From Sporolactobacillus shoreicorticis (GTDB taxonomy: Bacteria > Bacillota > Bacilli > Bacillales > Sporolactobacillaceae): a DNA stretch of 64,000 nucleotides. The notes below the pieces were generated by a model. It searched no databases, was not told where the DNA came from, and was given only the letters and a program-made list of their open reading frames with translations. The stretch spans positions 52,319 to 116,318 of the forward strand of contig NZ_JAMXWM010000013.1 of NCBI RefSeq assembly GCF_024125445.1. Reading direction: 5' to 3'. Both the position numbers and the translations under genes were made by a program. Of the stretch, positions 16,006-25,259 are shown in pieces; the stretch's first letter is position 1; each line of letters starts with the position of its first letter.

Positions 16006-17646
16006 TCATTCCACATTCGCGTTCTTTGTCAAACGCTCATGCTCAACCTGAATCTGTGCAGGATCAATACGAGCGAACAGAGGTTCAAAATCCTTCGGCA
16101 GTTTTCCCGGGCAATGAATGACTTCCCATTTAAACGGTGCGAGATGAAGCGCATCAGCCAACTTCCGGCTTGAAAACGGAAGAAACGGCGCTAGAATCTG
16201 CGCCAGATTAGCAATGCTGAACACACACGTATTTAAGGTGGTATAAGCTGACGCTTGATTGGTGTTAACTGTCTGCCAAGGTTTTCGTTCATCAAAATAC
16301 TTATTTAAACGGCGAATCCATGAGAAAATTTCACTAAGTGCCGCTTTCAAATGCGCGGATTCAATCAGTCCGCCAACCTTTTCGTAAAGCGCCACAGTCG
16401 TTCGGAAAATTTGCGGGTCAACTTGATTGGAAGCCACGTTAAAATCAGGCAGCTTTTCAATGAACTTGAGCGTGCGATTGACAAAATTGCCATATGCCCC
16501 GAGCAACTCACCATTATGGCTTTCGATAAATGCCTTCCATGAAAAATCGGCGTCATGCGTTTCAGGGGCATTGATTAACAAAAAATAACGAATGCTGTCC
16601 GGATCATAGTGTTCGAGAATATCCGGTGCCCATACTGCCCAGTTGCGGCTTGTGGACAGCTTCTTATGCTCAAGCGTCACGTATTCATTAGAGACAAGAT
16701 GCGTTGGCAATGCTTTCTTGCCGACCCCGATCAGGATGGCGGGCCAAATGATCGTGTGAAACGGTACATTGTCTTTCCCTTGAACATAATAGGAAACTGT
16801 TTGTTCATTCCAAAACTCGGAGATATCCTGGTGATGCTCTTCTCCCCAGCGAACACTTGCCGAATAATAGCCGGACACCGCCTCAATCCAGACATACACT
16901 TTTTTATCCTCGAAGCCTTTAATTGGGACGGTGACTCCGACCGGCAAATCGCGGGTGACGGCCCGATCCTGCAAGCCCTCGTCTAAATACCGTCGTGTCA
17001 ATTTCAACGCGTTTTCCCGCCAATCGTTATTCTTTTTTGCCCGTTGATACTGCTGCTCCAATTCCAGTTGAAATTTGCTCAATGCAAAATAAAGATGCTC
17101 GACCTCGCGCAATTCCGGTTTGTGACCGCATAGCTTACAAGCGGGATCTTCAAGGTCCATCGGATCGAGAATTGTTGAACAGGCATCACATTGATCGCCG
17201 CGTGCATGTGCGCCGCAATGCGGACAGCTGCCTTCGACATAGCGATCCGGCAGAAACTGCGTGCAGTGCAGGCAGTACATCTGCTTGGTCTTCTTGTGAT
17301 AGATATAGCCATTATCATACAAGCTCCTGAAAATATCCTGAACCACTCTGTGATGAATCAGTGTGTCTGTACGTGTGTAACAGTCATAGGTAAATCCCAG
17401 TTTCTCAAAACATCGCTGAAAGGAATCATGATAGCGATCCGCAATTGTTTTCGGTGAGACAGCCTCCTGCTTCGCGCGAATCGTGATCGGTGTTCCATTG
17501 CAGTCGCTTCCGGAAACATAGAGCACCTTTGCTCCCTTCTGCCTGAAATAACGTGCCAAACAATCTCCCGGGATCAAGCTTGATAGATGTCCAAGATGAA
17601 GATCCCCATTCGCGTAGGGCCATGCACCCGCAATCAATACTGCCAT
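16006..17646 (-). CDS. metG: Methionyl-tRNA synthetase
   Basis: 546 residues. HIGH-box HLGH at 17-20, four CXXC knuckles between about 125 and 180 (CLHC, CPHC, CDAC, CKLC) forming the two zinc sites of the four-cysteine-pair class, and a KMSKS-equivalent HKKLSTSRNW near residue 340. The anticodon-binding helical domain follows, but the C-terminal tRNA-binding (EMAP/OB) domain found in many bacterial enzymes is absent. This looks like the E. coli/archaeal-type catalytic core, not the shorter two-cysteine form usual in Bacillus, so it may be a second synthetase. AAAGGAG before ATG. Controlled by the T-box upstream. Confidence 0.9.
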   Translation of the reverse strand: MAVLIAGAWPYANGDLHLGHLSSLIPGDCLARYFRQKGAKVLYVSGSDCNGTPITIRAKQEAVSPKTIADRYHDSFQRCFEKLGFTYDCYTRTDTLIHHRVVQDIFRSLYDNGYIYHKKTKQMYCLHCTQFLPDRYVEGSCPHCGAHARGDQCDACSTILDPMDLEDPACKLCGHKPELREVEHLYFALSKFQLELEQQYQRAKKNNDWRENALKLTRRYLDEGLQDRAVTRDLPVGVTVPIKGFEDKKVYVWIEAVSGYYSASVRWGEEHHQDISEFWNEQTVSYYVQGKDNVPFHTIIWPAILIGVGKKALPTHLVSNEYVTLEHKKLSTSRNWAVWAPDILEHYDPDSIRYFLLINAPETHDADFSWKAFIESHNGELLGAYGNFVNRTLKFIEKLPDFNVASNQVDPQIFRTTVALYEKVGGLIESAHLKAALSEIFSWIRRLNKYFDERKPWQTVNTNQASAYTTLNTCVFSIANLAQILAPFLPFSSRKLADALHLAPFKWEVIHCPGKLPKDFEPLFARIDPAQIQVEHERLTKNANVE

Positions 17647-17763
17647 ATGTCTTCACTCCTTTTAATAAAGAAAAACTTGGCGAATCCAGCTTTTTGGACA
17701 CCGGATGAGCCTCAGTTGTTCTTATACTAGAAACCGCTAATCTTTGATACTTTCTTATTTGCA

Positions 17764-18068
17764 CAAAAAAAGCCTCCGACCTCATACATTCGTCATGTAT
17801 AAGGACGGAGACTTGTGTCCACGCGGTACCACCTTAATTTATCAGCCATTCGCATCACTGATCTCAGCGAGTACAGAGCGTCTGCTCGATACTCGGGATT
17901 TATTAACCGGGGACCGCCCGGCCATAGCCTAACCGCAAACGATGCGGATCGGTATGGATGCTCAGAGGCCATTGTTCAGCTTGGAATTCTGCTTCTCTCA
18001 CCAGTTACGAAGCTCTCTGCGGAGAATCCGGCTGCTTACTTCTTCTCGTCATCGCATAATGTAGTTAA
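17764..18068 (-). promoter_or_regulatory. T-box riboswitch with methionine (AUG) specifier
   Basis: The transcript contains the T-box core AAGGTGGTACCGCGT (17835-17821) followed by an intrinsic terminator (stem between 17812 and 17771, then seven U). Upstream are the stem I landmarks: AGAGAGC, GGTGAGAGAAGC and the specifier-loop context CTGAACAATGGCCTCTGAGC, in which the specifier codon reads ATG. Uncharged tRNA-Met is therefore expected to allow read-through into the synthetase gene 118 bases downstream. Confidence 0.92.
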
Positions 18069-18075
18069 TAGGAAT

Positions 18076-18104
18076 AGTATAGACAGTTCAATGGGGAGAT
18101 GCAA
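18076..18104 (-). promoter_or_regulatory. Promoter of the T-box leader
   Basis: TTGCAT (18104-18099), 17-base spacer, TATACT (18081-18076) on the minus strand; initiation would fall around 18068, just ahead of the stem I sequence. Confidence 0.6.
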
Positions 18105-18112
18105 GGTGTCCT

Positions 18113-18466
18113 TTAAATTTGAAATAAGATCGTTTGAATCAATTTAAGACAATCATCAATAACGTGCGCAGGTACTTTATCCTTATAGTGAAAATGATGT
18201 GCATATCAATCTAAACTTTTTAATTGAACCATTAAGATCACACCCTTGATGGAAAGAGAAAGACTCTGAGGAAGATCCACTTCAAGCGGATAGCCTTTCT
18301 TTTGTGAAGTAATGGGACATACAGGTGCAATATGAGTGGCTCTATTAAATGTTTCCGGAGATAAAACAATAGCTGGGCGATGTTCCGACTGTTCATGTCC
18401 GGACTGAGGATTGAAGTTAAGGAAAACAAGATCACCACGTTCAGGAACATAAGTCATTACAACCAT
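18113..18466 (-). pseudogene. mazF-like (PemK/ChpA) toxin gene with premature stop
   Basis: Frame from 18466: YVPERGDLVFLNFNPQSGHE, RPAIVLSPETFNR, CPITSQKKGYPLEV and VKSLD-type LKSLD, all canonical for MazF endoribonucleases. Family members read KSLDW here; this copy has TGA instead of TGG at 18208-18206. Reading through gives YAHHFHYKDKVPAHVIDDCL and a natural stop at 18113, giving the usual length of about 117 residues. The truncated product (86 residues) lacks the last helix. Its antitoxin gene is also broken. Confidence 0.8.
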
Positions 18467-18644
18467 CCACTCCCCACTCGACCAAGATCTAGTTCATCAA
18501 GAGACGGAGCGGATTTTAATGGTTTTAGAATAATATCTTAAAAATTCAAATTCAGTCCCTTTTTCACATACTTACAGATTCTGCAACTGACCGAGGCAAA
18601 CGGACGGCAAGACTGTTTCCCTACATTTGAATCTTCGTTGTCAC
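18457..18644 (-). pseudogene. mazE-like antitoxin gene, broken
   Basis: From GTG 18644 (GAGAGGGG ahead) the sequence reads VTTKIQM, a TAG stop, then GNSLAVRLPRSVAESV; relatives have TKIQKWGNSLAVR, so the Trp codon became a stop and a base is altered before it. A frameshift follows (KGTEFEF in another frame), and the end returns as LKSAPSLDELD with a deletion before the TAA at 18457. The end overlaps the toxin start, the normal mazEF layout. Confidence 0.8.
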
Positions 18645-18769
18645 ATGAACCCCTCTCTTCTTTGCTGCTTGACGCTTTCTTGTATCCATTATATTATCTC
18701 TTCCTTTCTCTATAGATAGAGAACGAAAATCTGATTCATTTTCAAAACTATCGATCTGATTCACGAATC

Positions 18770-19210
18770 TTAGCCTTGCAATGCTTGCCCCACTGCCCAA
18801 GCCTGATGTTCATGGAACAACAATGATTTGCATGCACGCGCATCAACCCACTTTAAAAAATGATTATTTTCAATGGGCCGTTGCACATTTTGTAGAAGGC
18901 GTGCGGTATAAAAGTAACCGTCACTCAAGATGGGCAAACGCTTTCTCGAAAGAAAATACTGTTGTGCCTCACCTATATACCGATTGATTTGAATCGCATC
19001 TCCAATTTCCTCCAACGTTTCCCGCCGCAAGCATTCTTCAGGGGACTCTCTCGCTTCAATCCCGCCGCCAAGTAAAAAATAATGACCATTCGATTGAATC
19101 ACACCAAGTTCACGTTTTGACGAATCGCGAAACAGCACGGCATAAGCGCCTTTTCTTAATTGATAGTCTAAATCTTTTATTTGAGATCCAAATAATTGCA
19201 AAATAAACAC
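18770..19210 (-). CDS. NUDIX hydrolase
   Basis: 146 residues. The Nudix box is complete: GGGIEARESPEECLRRETLE followed by EIGD (pattern G-x5-E-x7-REUxEExGU), preceded by YAVLFRDSSKRELGVI. Hydrolyses a nucleoside diphosphate linked to another moiety; substrate unknown. GTG start at 19210 with AGAGGG just upstream. Stands alone downstream of the phosphotransferase gene. Confidence 0.85.
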   Translation of the reverse strand: MFILQLFGSQIKDLDYQLRKGAYAVLFRDSSKRELGVIQSNGHYFLLGGGIEARESPEECLRRETLEEIGDAIQINRYIGEAQQYFLSRKRLPILSDGYFYTARLLQNVQRPIENNHFLKWVDARACKSLLFHEHQAWAVGQALQG

Positions 19211-19311
19211 TGCCCTCTTCCAAATTGATTAACTGTTCTTCTATACATTTAGCCGGATTAGCTCGTTAAGAAATTAAGCAAGCGTTTCAGAACAAATAAT
19301 ATAACATCTTA

Positions 19312-20184
19312 TTATGAAATCAGTTGCTTTAATTCCATAAATCTTTTAAGCTGTTTCTGATTAATTGCTTCGTCATTGTCCACGGAATGAAGCAACTCAT
19401 GGAATATCGGCTGCAGCCCGTAAAATGTACGGATGCGGTCCAGCATTTCTTCCGAGGATTCATCGGAATGATAAAATGAAAAGACTTTTCTCGTGTACTC
19501 AGGCCCATAGTTCCAATAAATGCCCGCAAAATCAAAAGCTGAATCGCCCATTTGCGCATCAGTAAAATCGATGATCGCACGGATTCGATTTTCAGCTCTG
19601 TCAAAGAGTATATTAGATGCTGAGAGGTCACCATGAATGGGCACCTTTTTATAGCTGAATACCGGGTATCTGTTCAAAAAATGAGTAAACACGTCTTCAA
19701 TCGCCTGACGTTCCTCATCACGCAACATCATAAATACTCTTTTTTTAAGTGATTCAAATAACGATTGCCAATAACGAAAAGTATGGATTGAGCGCAGGTG
19801 ACTCCCCTTGATTTGATGCAGTTTCATCAGAAAATCACCAAGTAAATGAGCATTTTCGGGATTTTTTCTTAAATCAAATGGATGTTCATTTAGCGATGCA
19901 CCGTTCAAAAAAGGATAAGTCACGGCACGAAGGGTTTTGCCTTCATAAATCGGTTTATACCTTGGAATCTGCAACAGAGGTTTCTTTAGTGAGAGTCGCT
20001 GCAAAAGGTCACATTCGGATTTAATTTGTTTCATGATCTGATTTGTTTTCGGAAAGCGGAAAACCTGCTGTTTATTGATGATTAAAATATCGTTATCCCA
20101 GCCGTTTGTCTTTACTTCACTTGTATCAATAGCCAGTTCCGGCATCATGCATCTGACAAAATGGATCATTTCTTCTTTTTGCAC
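19312..20184 (-). CDS. Aminoglycoside phosphotransferase (APH)-family kinase
   Basis: 290 residues, protein-kinase-like fold. Catalytic loop VPIHGDLSASNILFD and metal-binding AIIDFTDAQMGDSAFDFAG are both intact; an N-terminal RFPKTNQIMKQIKSE corresponds to the nucleotide-binding lobe. This family includes aminoglycoside, macrolide and homoserine/choline kinases, so a resistance role is possible but not shown. GTG start at 20184 behind GAGAGG. Confidence 0.85.
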   Translation of the reverse strand: MQKEEMIHFVRCMMPELAIDTSEVKTNGWDNDILIINKQQVFRFPKTNQIMKQIKSECDLLQRLSLKKPLLQIPRYKPIYEGKTLRAVTYPFLNGASLNEHPFDLRKNPENAHLLGDFLMKLHQIKGSHLRSIHTFRYWQSLFESLKKRVFMMLRDEERQAIEDVFTHFLNRYPVFSYKKVPIHGDLSASNILFDRAENRIRAIIDFTDAQMGDSAFDFAGIYWNYGPEYTRKVFSFYHSDESSEEMLDRIRTFYGLQPIFHELLHSVDNDEAINQKQLKRFMELKQLIS

Positions 20185-20276
20185 AACCTCTCACCTTCTG
20201 CCCAAATAATAAACCTGCTCCGCTATTTTTCGCGGCCGAACATCCAGACAAATTTATTCGTGATCAATTAATTAAG

Positions 20277-20314
20277 AAAAAATCGAGAAAACGAAAAGCT
20301 TTCCCGATTTTTTC
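20277..20314. terminator. Intrinsic terminator after the beta-galactosidase gene
   Basis: AAAAAATCG and CGATTTTTT flank a loop; U runs on both strands make it bidirectional. It lies 64 bases after the galactosidase stop on the minus strand. Confidence 0.65.
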
Positions 20315-20377
20315 ATTACACACGGATCTGCGGTTCGAAAAAAAAATTCACTACGAATAATTTTCCGGTTCCTGCCC

Positions 20378-22396
20378 TCAGTCCCGAACAATCAAAACAT
20401 CATAAGGACGCAGGATCGTTTGGCTACTAATAGGCGCGCCATTAAGCAGATTGATTTTTCCTTCAAATCGTGAAGTGTCCATATTCCGCATCTCTTTGGT
20501 ATTGTTTATTACAAAATACAATTGATAATCGTCATAGCTTCTGACTGTAATTTCGACACCTTTTGGTGCGGGATAATGGGGCAAATGACGCTCTTCGATC
20601 AGGCGGTCAACGAATAGATCCATACCTTTTTCATCCAAAACCGTACCGATGTAGTAGGCTTTGCCTTGCCCAAATGAGTTTACGGAAACGACAGGCGCGC
20701 CTTTATAGAAGACGTTATCTTCATAGACCGCCAACGCCTGAGCACCTTCCAAATGAGAAATATTGGCTACAATTGAACCGCTAACCGCATGGTCGCTAAA
20801 TAATAGATTCACATTTTCTTTGGGCGGCAGCGCGTCGATTTCCTCTGCCCAAATCCCGCATAGTTTACGAAACGGTCCGGGATACCCGCCCATAATTACG
20901 TTGTCATGTTCATCCGAAATGCCACTTAAAAATGTGGTTACGAATGTGCCTCCGCCTGTCACAAATTTTTCAATTGTATCTGTGACACCCGGCTTAACCA
21001 TCATAAGAACAGGGGCGATCACCAGATCATATTTTCCTAAATCATCGGCAGTAAGATCGGTGGGGATCATATCGACCGCGACATTCTCTCGATACAGAGC
21101 GGCATAATAACGATGGACTTGGTCAACGTACTTCAACTCGACATTTGGCCCGCTTGAGTACTCAAACGCCCAATAATTATCCCAGTCAAAAATAATGGCC
21201 ACCTTGGCTTTTGTTTGACCGTTCATGAACTGAGTGCCGTAAGCTGCCAATTCTTGACCCAGTTGTGCCGTTTCTCTCAAAATTCGCGTAGCGTCATGAT
21301 CGGCGTGACTAATCACGGCACTGTGAAATTTTTCAGTGCCGCCGCGTGACTGTCTTAACTGGAAGTATTGAATCGTATCCGCGCCGTGGGCGATCGCCTG
21401 ATAACTGAGCTCACGCATTTGTCCCGGCTGTTTCACCGCATTGTACGGCTGCCAGTTCTGCTGGCTGGGTGTCTGTTCCATGAGCATGAACGGCCGGCCG
21501 TTCTTTAAGCCTCGCATCAGATCATGCTTCATCGCGATGAGGCTGGCAGGTGTATCATAGGCGGGGTAGCTGTCCCATGAAACGATATCCAACTCCTTTG
21601 CCCACTTAAAATAGTCTAAACCTTTATACGTCCCCATCATATTGGTTGTAATCGGCGTTACAGGATCGAATCGGCGAATTGCTTCTTTTTCGGAAATTAA
21701 ATTATTCAGCAGGCTGTCGGAGCTGAATCGACGATAATCGACCGACAGTCCGGACAAAGTCGTATGGTCTTCACCAATCGCGTCGCCCAGATCATTTGGG
21801 GGAACAATTTCATCCCAATCGTAAAAAGTATGTCCCCAAAAGTGGGTGTACCATGCTTCATTTAGCGCGTCCAAAGTCCGATACTTGTTTTTCAGCCAAA
21901 CGCGGAATGCTTTAGCGCAGTGTTCACAGTAGCACGCTCCGCCGTATTCATTTGAAATATGCCAGCAAACAACGCATTCCAGATACCCGTAGCGTTCAGC
22001 GAGTTTGCCCGCTAAGCGCGCGCTGTATTTTTGAAAGGTGGGTGAGTTCGGGCAAGCATTATGCCGCTCGCCATAGCGGTGGTGCCTGCCATAGAAATCC
22101 GTCCGCGCGACATCCGAATATTTTTTGGCCATCCATGCCGGCAGGGCACCGGTCGAAGTCGCCAAAACAATGTGGAAATTATATTGCGTTAATAATCGGA
22201 CGATCTCATCCAGCGTGGAGAAATCATAGTCATCTTCACTCGATTGCAACTGCGCCCAAGAAAAAACATTAATTGTTGCTTCATTTATTTGAGCATTGCT
22301 CAAGATTTGCATGTCTTTCAACCAGATCTCTTTCGGCCATTGTTCGGGATTCCAGTCGCCGCCAAAAAGAAATGTAGTGAAGGGTGTCTGTTTCAT
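20378..22396 (-). CDS. GH42 beta-galactosidase
   Basis: 672 residues, normal for glycoside hydrolase family 42. TIM-barrel starts GGDWNPEQWP; acid/base Glu150 in HISNEYGG; nucleophile Glu307 in FMLMEQTPS; a zinc site with Cys115, Cys155, Cys157 and Cys160 (ACYCEHC) as in thermophilic GH42 enzymes. A trimerisation domain (around 390-600) and a small C-terminal beta domain follow. No signal peptide, so it acts on imported galactosides. A cre site about 95 bases upstream indicates CcpA control. The neighbouring sugar transporter and AraC genes are broken. Confidence 0.95.
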   Translation of the reverse strand: MKQTPFTTFLFGGDWNPEQWPKEIWLKDMQILSNAQINEATINVFSWAQLQSSEDDYDFSTLDEIVRLLTQYNFHIVLATSTGALPAWMAKKYSDVARTDFYGRHHRYGERHNACPNSPTFQKYSARLAGKLAERYGYLECVVCWHISNEYGGACYCEHCAKAFRVWLKNKYRTLDALNEAWYTHFWGHTFYDWDEIVPPNDLGDAIGEDHTTLSGLSVDYRRFSSDSLLNNLISEKEAIRRFDPVTPITTNMMGTYKGLDYFKWAKELDIVSWDSYPAYDTPASLIAMKHDLMRGLKNGRPFMLMEQTPSQQNWQPYNAVKQPGQMRELSYQAIAHGADTIQYFQLRQSRGGTEKFHSAVISHADHDATRILRETAQLGQELAAYGTQFMNGQTKAKVAIIFDWDNYWAFEYSSGPNVELKYVDQVHRYYAALYRENVAVDMIPTDLTADDLGKYDLVIAPVLMMVKPGVTDTIEKFVTGGGTFVTTFLSGISDEHDNVIMGGYPGPFRKLCGIWAEEIDALPPKENVNLLFSDHAVSGSIVANISHLEGAQALAVYEDNVFYKGAPVVSVNSFGQGKAYYIGTVLDEKGMDLFVDRLIEERHLPHYPAPKGVEITVRSYDDYQLYFVINNTKEMRNMDTSRFEGKINLLNGAPISSQTILRPYDVLIVRD

Positions 22397-22489
22397 TGTC
22401 TGTCTCCCTTATCTTATTTACTACTCTAAAATAATCTTAGCACAAAACATTGGATCAACTCATTCAAATGAAAATAATCTTTCCTATAA

Positions 22490-22504
22490 ATGTAAACGAT
22501 TTCA
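22490..22504 (-). promoter_or_regulatory. CcpA cre site upstream of the beta-galactosidase gene
   Basis: ATGTAAACGATTTCA matches the cre consensus WTGNAANCGNWNNCW at every fixed position. It lies 94 bases before the start codon, near or upstream of the promoter, consistent with catabolite control of galactoside use. Confidence 0.75.
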
Positions 22505-22561
22505 GTGAATTGGATTCCCAACATTAAAAATAGGAGAATTTATTTCTCCCATTGAACAAAA

Positions 22562-22607
22562 GGAAAAAACGGAGAGCAAAAGACAAACGTTCCTCTCTGT
22601 TCATTTA
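22562..22607 (-). terminator. Terminator after the AraC remnant
   Basis: On the minus strand ACAGAGAG and CTCTCCGT (one G-U type imperfection) close a loop and are followed by TTTTTTCC. Confidence 0.55.
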
Positions 22608-22747
22608 TTTTAAAGGTCTTTGGCACAGCCTCTTTGGAACTTAACGTCTGAAAACATGCGCTCCTTACAGCTTAAACGATACCAACATTGAAACTGAAAC
22701 TAGCATCTTTATTTTTTGATTCCCCTACCTTCCCGTCTTTAAAAAAT

Positions 22748-23461
22748 CTAGTGCTGCTTCATGTCTTTATCAATTTCTTCACGAATTAATTTCTTGGATT
22801 TTAACGTTCTGTTTTGATAATCATTTTCCAATTGATCAGTTACCTTGACATACAATCGGTATTTCAATGGGGACATGCCCGTCTCGTCTTTAAAGACCGT
22901 ACTGAAATAGGAACTGTTTTTGTAACCCACTGATCCTGCAATCTTTTCCACCGACCACTCAGTTGTCACAAGCAATTCCTTTGCTATCCGGCTTTTTTGC
23001 AAATTAATATACCTTTGAACTGACGTTTGTTTATATTTTTTAAACAAGCGACTCAAATAAGCTTTATTTATAAACAGTTTTTCGCTAATGCTTTTTAAAG
23101 TAATCTTGTTTTGAACTTCCGAATTTATTATTTTTACCGCATCTTCCACAATTTTTTGAGGCGAGAACGCATTTGATTTATTCGATTGAGAGGACAGATT
23201 ACGTTTTACCGTAATCATGAATTCAATTAACTTACACACCGCCATTTCTAAATAATCTGGCTTCTTACTCATTGACTCATCAACAAGGCTCAACAAAACA
23301 CTTTTGATTTCTTGATAGACATTAGCCTCCAAGTGATAAACGCCCAGATAATCATCGAAGAGTCTGACTGCGCTGTACCCCAGCAAAATCTCTGTTTTCT
23401 TCTGTATATAATTAGCATCAAATTCGATGTTAATCCGTGTATGTGTTTTTGATTTCATCAT
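22748..23461 (-). pseudogene. AraC-family regulator, 5'-truncated by deletion
   Basis: The C-terminal half is normal: double helix-turn-helix with ITLKSISEKLFINKAYLSRL and VEKIAGSVGYKNSSYFSTVF followed by the FK-x-GMSPLKYR signature. The N-terminal cupin domain is only partly present: upstream of the first ATG the same frame continues DVPHRLDMMKSKTHTRINIE, matching the cupin tail, and then runs straight into the GPH transporter fragment. About the first 60-80 residues are missing. A shortened protein could still be made from an internal start. Confidence 0.7.
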
Positions 23462-23463
23462 AT

Positions 23464-23991
23464 CTAAACGATGAGGGACGTCAGATGCCCAAGTTTTAAC
23501 TGACCATATTCCACAATATCTGTAATTGTCATCAACACAACCAAAAAGATCAAAGGCTGCGGGAGATTAAACAGGGCACCGGCCAGAAGCACAAGAGGCA
23601 ATGACTTATCGACAAGCATGAATACCACCAATGCTAGTAACATGACAGAAATTGAGAGAATGAATACGTTTCGACGATGGAACTTCTTAGCAAGACTCGG
23701 AAACAAAGAAACAGATAACAAGCCAATGAATATGTTGATTATTCCAAGCCAAGAAAATTTAGAAGGATCGCCAAGAATATAAGTAAAATAATAAAGCATC
23801 AATGTATTCGTTAAATATGTGCCGGCTCCATACAACAGATAAGCGAAAGACAGCCACATCAGTTGGTCATTATGAGCAAGAAACCAGAGAACCCGTTTAA
23901 AACTGGTATCTTCTTTATTTTCCCGCAAGCGAGAACTGACTTCTTTCGTACCGACCCCGATTATAAATGAATAATTAATCTTAACAGTCCT
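23464..23991 (-). pseudogene. GPH-family galactoside:cation symporter, internal fragment
   Basis: The frame covers FIIGVGTKEVSSRLRENKED, NDQLMWLSFAYLLYGAGTYL and the helix FNLPQPLIFLVVLMTITDIVEYGQLKLG, the signature of LacS/MelB-like GPH carriers (about 450-480 residues). The first half and the last 100 or so residues are missing; the frame stops at a TAA near 24014 upstream and shifts into the AraC remnant downstream at GGGCATCTGACG. With the intact GH42 gene it marks a formerly complete galactoside-use locus. Confidence 0.7.
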
Positions 23992-24406
23992 AAGATCGTT
24001 GATTACCCGTTATGTATGAGTATTATTCACAAAAAAGACCGTTTTCCGATCTTTTCGACAACGTTGGAAAATGAACAAAGGGTTATTAACGAAGGACGAC
24101 TAACACGGACTCAGTTTATCAATTGGATTTAGCATACTGATACCGTACCAATGTCCCGGTTTCCCATAAAAAGATAACAACTGCAACAGAAGAATCGTAG
24201 TAATGAACGGATCATAATGCGAGCTGTTTGCGAGTTGTTATTTTTAAAAAATTTTCTTCAATGTTTCTCACTCTGCGCACTCTTTAAGAGACTAACCTTT
24301 TTCAATTCCTCCCCTACGTAGTCATGGTCATCTCTATTGAACATTCGATTAATACAGCCTTACCATTTTGAACTATGGAAGCCGATCCGCGATTTCTCAT
24401 TGGTAC
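23992..24406. other. Intergenic region, nothing recognised
   Basis: About 415 bases; probably includes more decayed transporter sequence, but no frame is convincing. Confidence 0.3.
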
Positions 24407-25024
24407 TCACTCCTCATCAGGATGAAGGGCTTCCCATCCTTCGCTGACAATAAAGAAAACAAGTACCAGCGCCGCGACGGAATCGGCCCACCACCAATTG
24501 ACTAATGCGGTAAATCCCGCACCAATTAATACAGTAAAAGCCATATAGGCGCAGACCAAATTGCACATGCCGTCTTCGATCAAGGCATCACTTCCGATAG
24601 CCTGACCGATCCGCTTTTTGGCGATCATCAGCACTGGCATCAGCACACACGAACCAATAACTAAGGCAATGCCTAACACACTTGCTTCCGCACTCTGCCG
24701 TGTGATCAAACGATAAATAGACGAAAAGATAACAAAGACTGCGAGCAGCATCAAGGCTGTCCCGACCACGTAGGAAGCGATGCGCTCTGCGCGAGCAACT
24801 TTTTCCTCATTATCGGATTGCTTTTTTTCCGTTTGCAGCCGCCAAAGCAGAAATGCCCCGGAGATCAGTTCAATCAAACTGTCCAATCCTAAAGCGACCA
24901 ATAGTAAAGAGTGGGCCAACACCCCGGACACGAGAGCAACGAAAAATTCGACCGCCATCCATGCAATAGAAAGGCTTTCAATTTGAATCCCTTTATTAAT
25001 TAAGCGCAGATTGTCATTGTTCAC
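24407..25024 (-). CDS. Cation diffusion facilitator (CDF)-like transporter
   Basis: 205 residues from GTG 25024, which has GAGGGGAGG in front; a longer frame to 25105 is unsupported. Six helices; helix 2 has LVALGLDSLIELISG (metal-site Asp region) and helix 5 ADSVAALVLVFFIVSEGWE. No C-terminal cytoplasmic domain, as in a short CDF subgroup. Likely effluxes a divalent metal such as zinc, cobalt or cadmium; specificity cannot be read. Confidence 0.75.
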   Translation of the reverse strand: MNNDNLRLINKGIQIESLSIAWMAVEFFVALVSGVLAHSLLLVALGLDSLIELISGAFLLWRLQTEKKQSDNEEKVARAERIASYVVGTALMLLAVFVIFSSIYRLITRQSAEASVLGIALVIGSCVLMPVLMIAKKRIGQAIGSDALIEDGMCNLVCAYMAFTVLIGAGFTALVNWWWADSVAALVLVFFIVSEGWEALHPDEE

Positions 25025-25149
25025 GGTTTTTCCTCCCCTCTTGCTTAAACAAAACATTTTGAAAAAAATAGGTGCAACGCGATCCATGCTCTCTATTAGA
25101 TTCACCTTTTATTTTAAGTCTATTATAACCGATGATCGAGTCATTATTT

Positions 25150-25178
25150 TTGCAAAAAAAGTCATTTTATGCTATAAT
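25150..25178 (+). promoter_or_regulatory. Promoter of the methyltransferase leader
   Basis: TTGCAA (25150-25155), exactly 17 bases, TGCTATAAT (extended -10, TATAAT at 25173-25178). Transcription should begin near 25185. Confidence 0.75.
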
Positions 25179-25190
25179 TATATTAATTAA

Positions 25191-25259
25191 ATGTTCGGTT
25201 ATAATAAGATTCTCTCGGCCGGGAGAATCTTATTTTTGTGGGAGTGTTTTGTCTTATGA
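25191..25259 (+). CDS. Possible 22-residue leader peptide overlapping a terminator-like hairpin
   Basis: ATG 25191 opens a 22-codon frame (MFGYNKILSAGRILFLWECF plus two residues) whose TGA overlaps the methyltransferase ATG (ATGA). Within it AAGATTCTC and GGGAGAATCTT (25206-25231) form a strong hairpin followed by ATTTTTG. No clear ribosome site precedes the ATG, and it lies only about six bases from the predicted transcript start, so translation would be leaderless or absent. The hairpin is solid; the peptide is speculative. Confidence 0.35.
   Translation: MFGYNKILSAGRILFLWECFVL

Noticed and set aside
25191..25259. Calling the 22-codon frame a proven leader peptide
   Set aside because: No ribosome site and too close to the predicted transcript start; kept only as a possibility.
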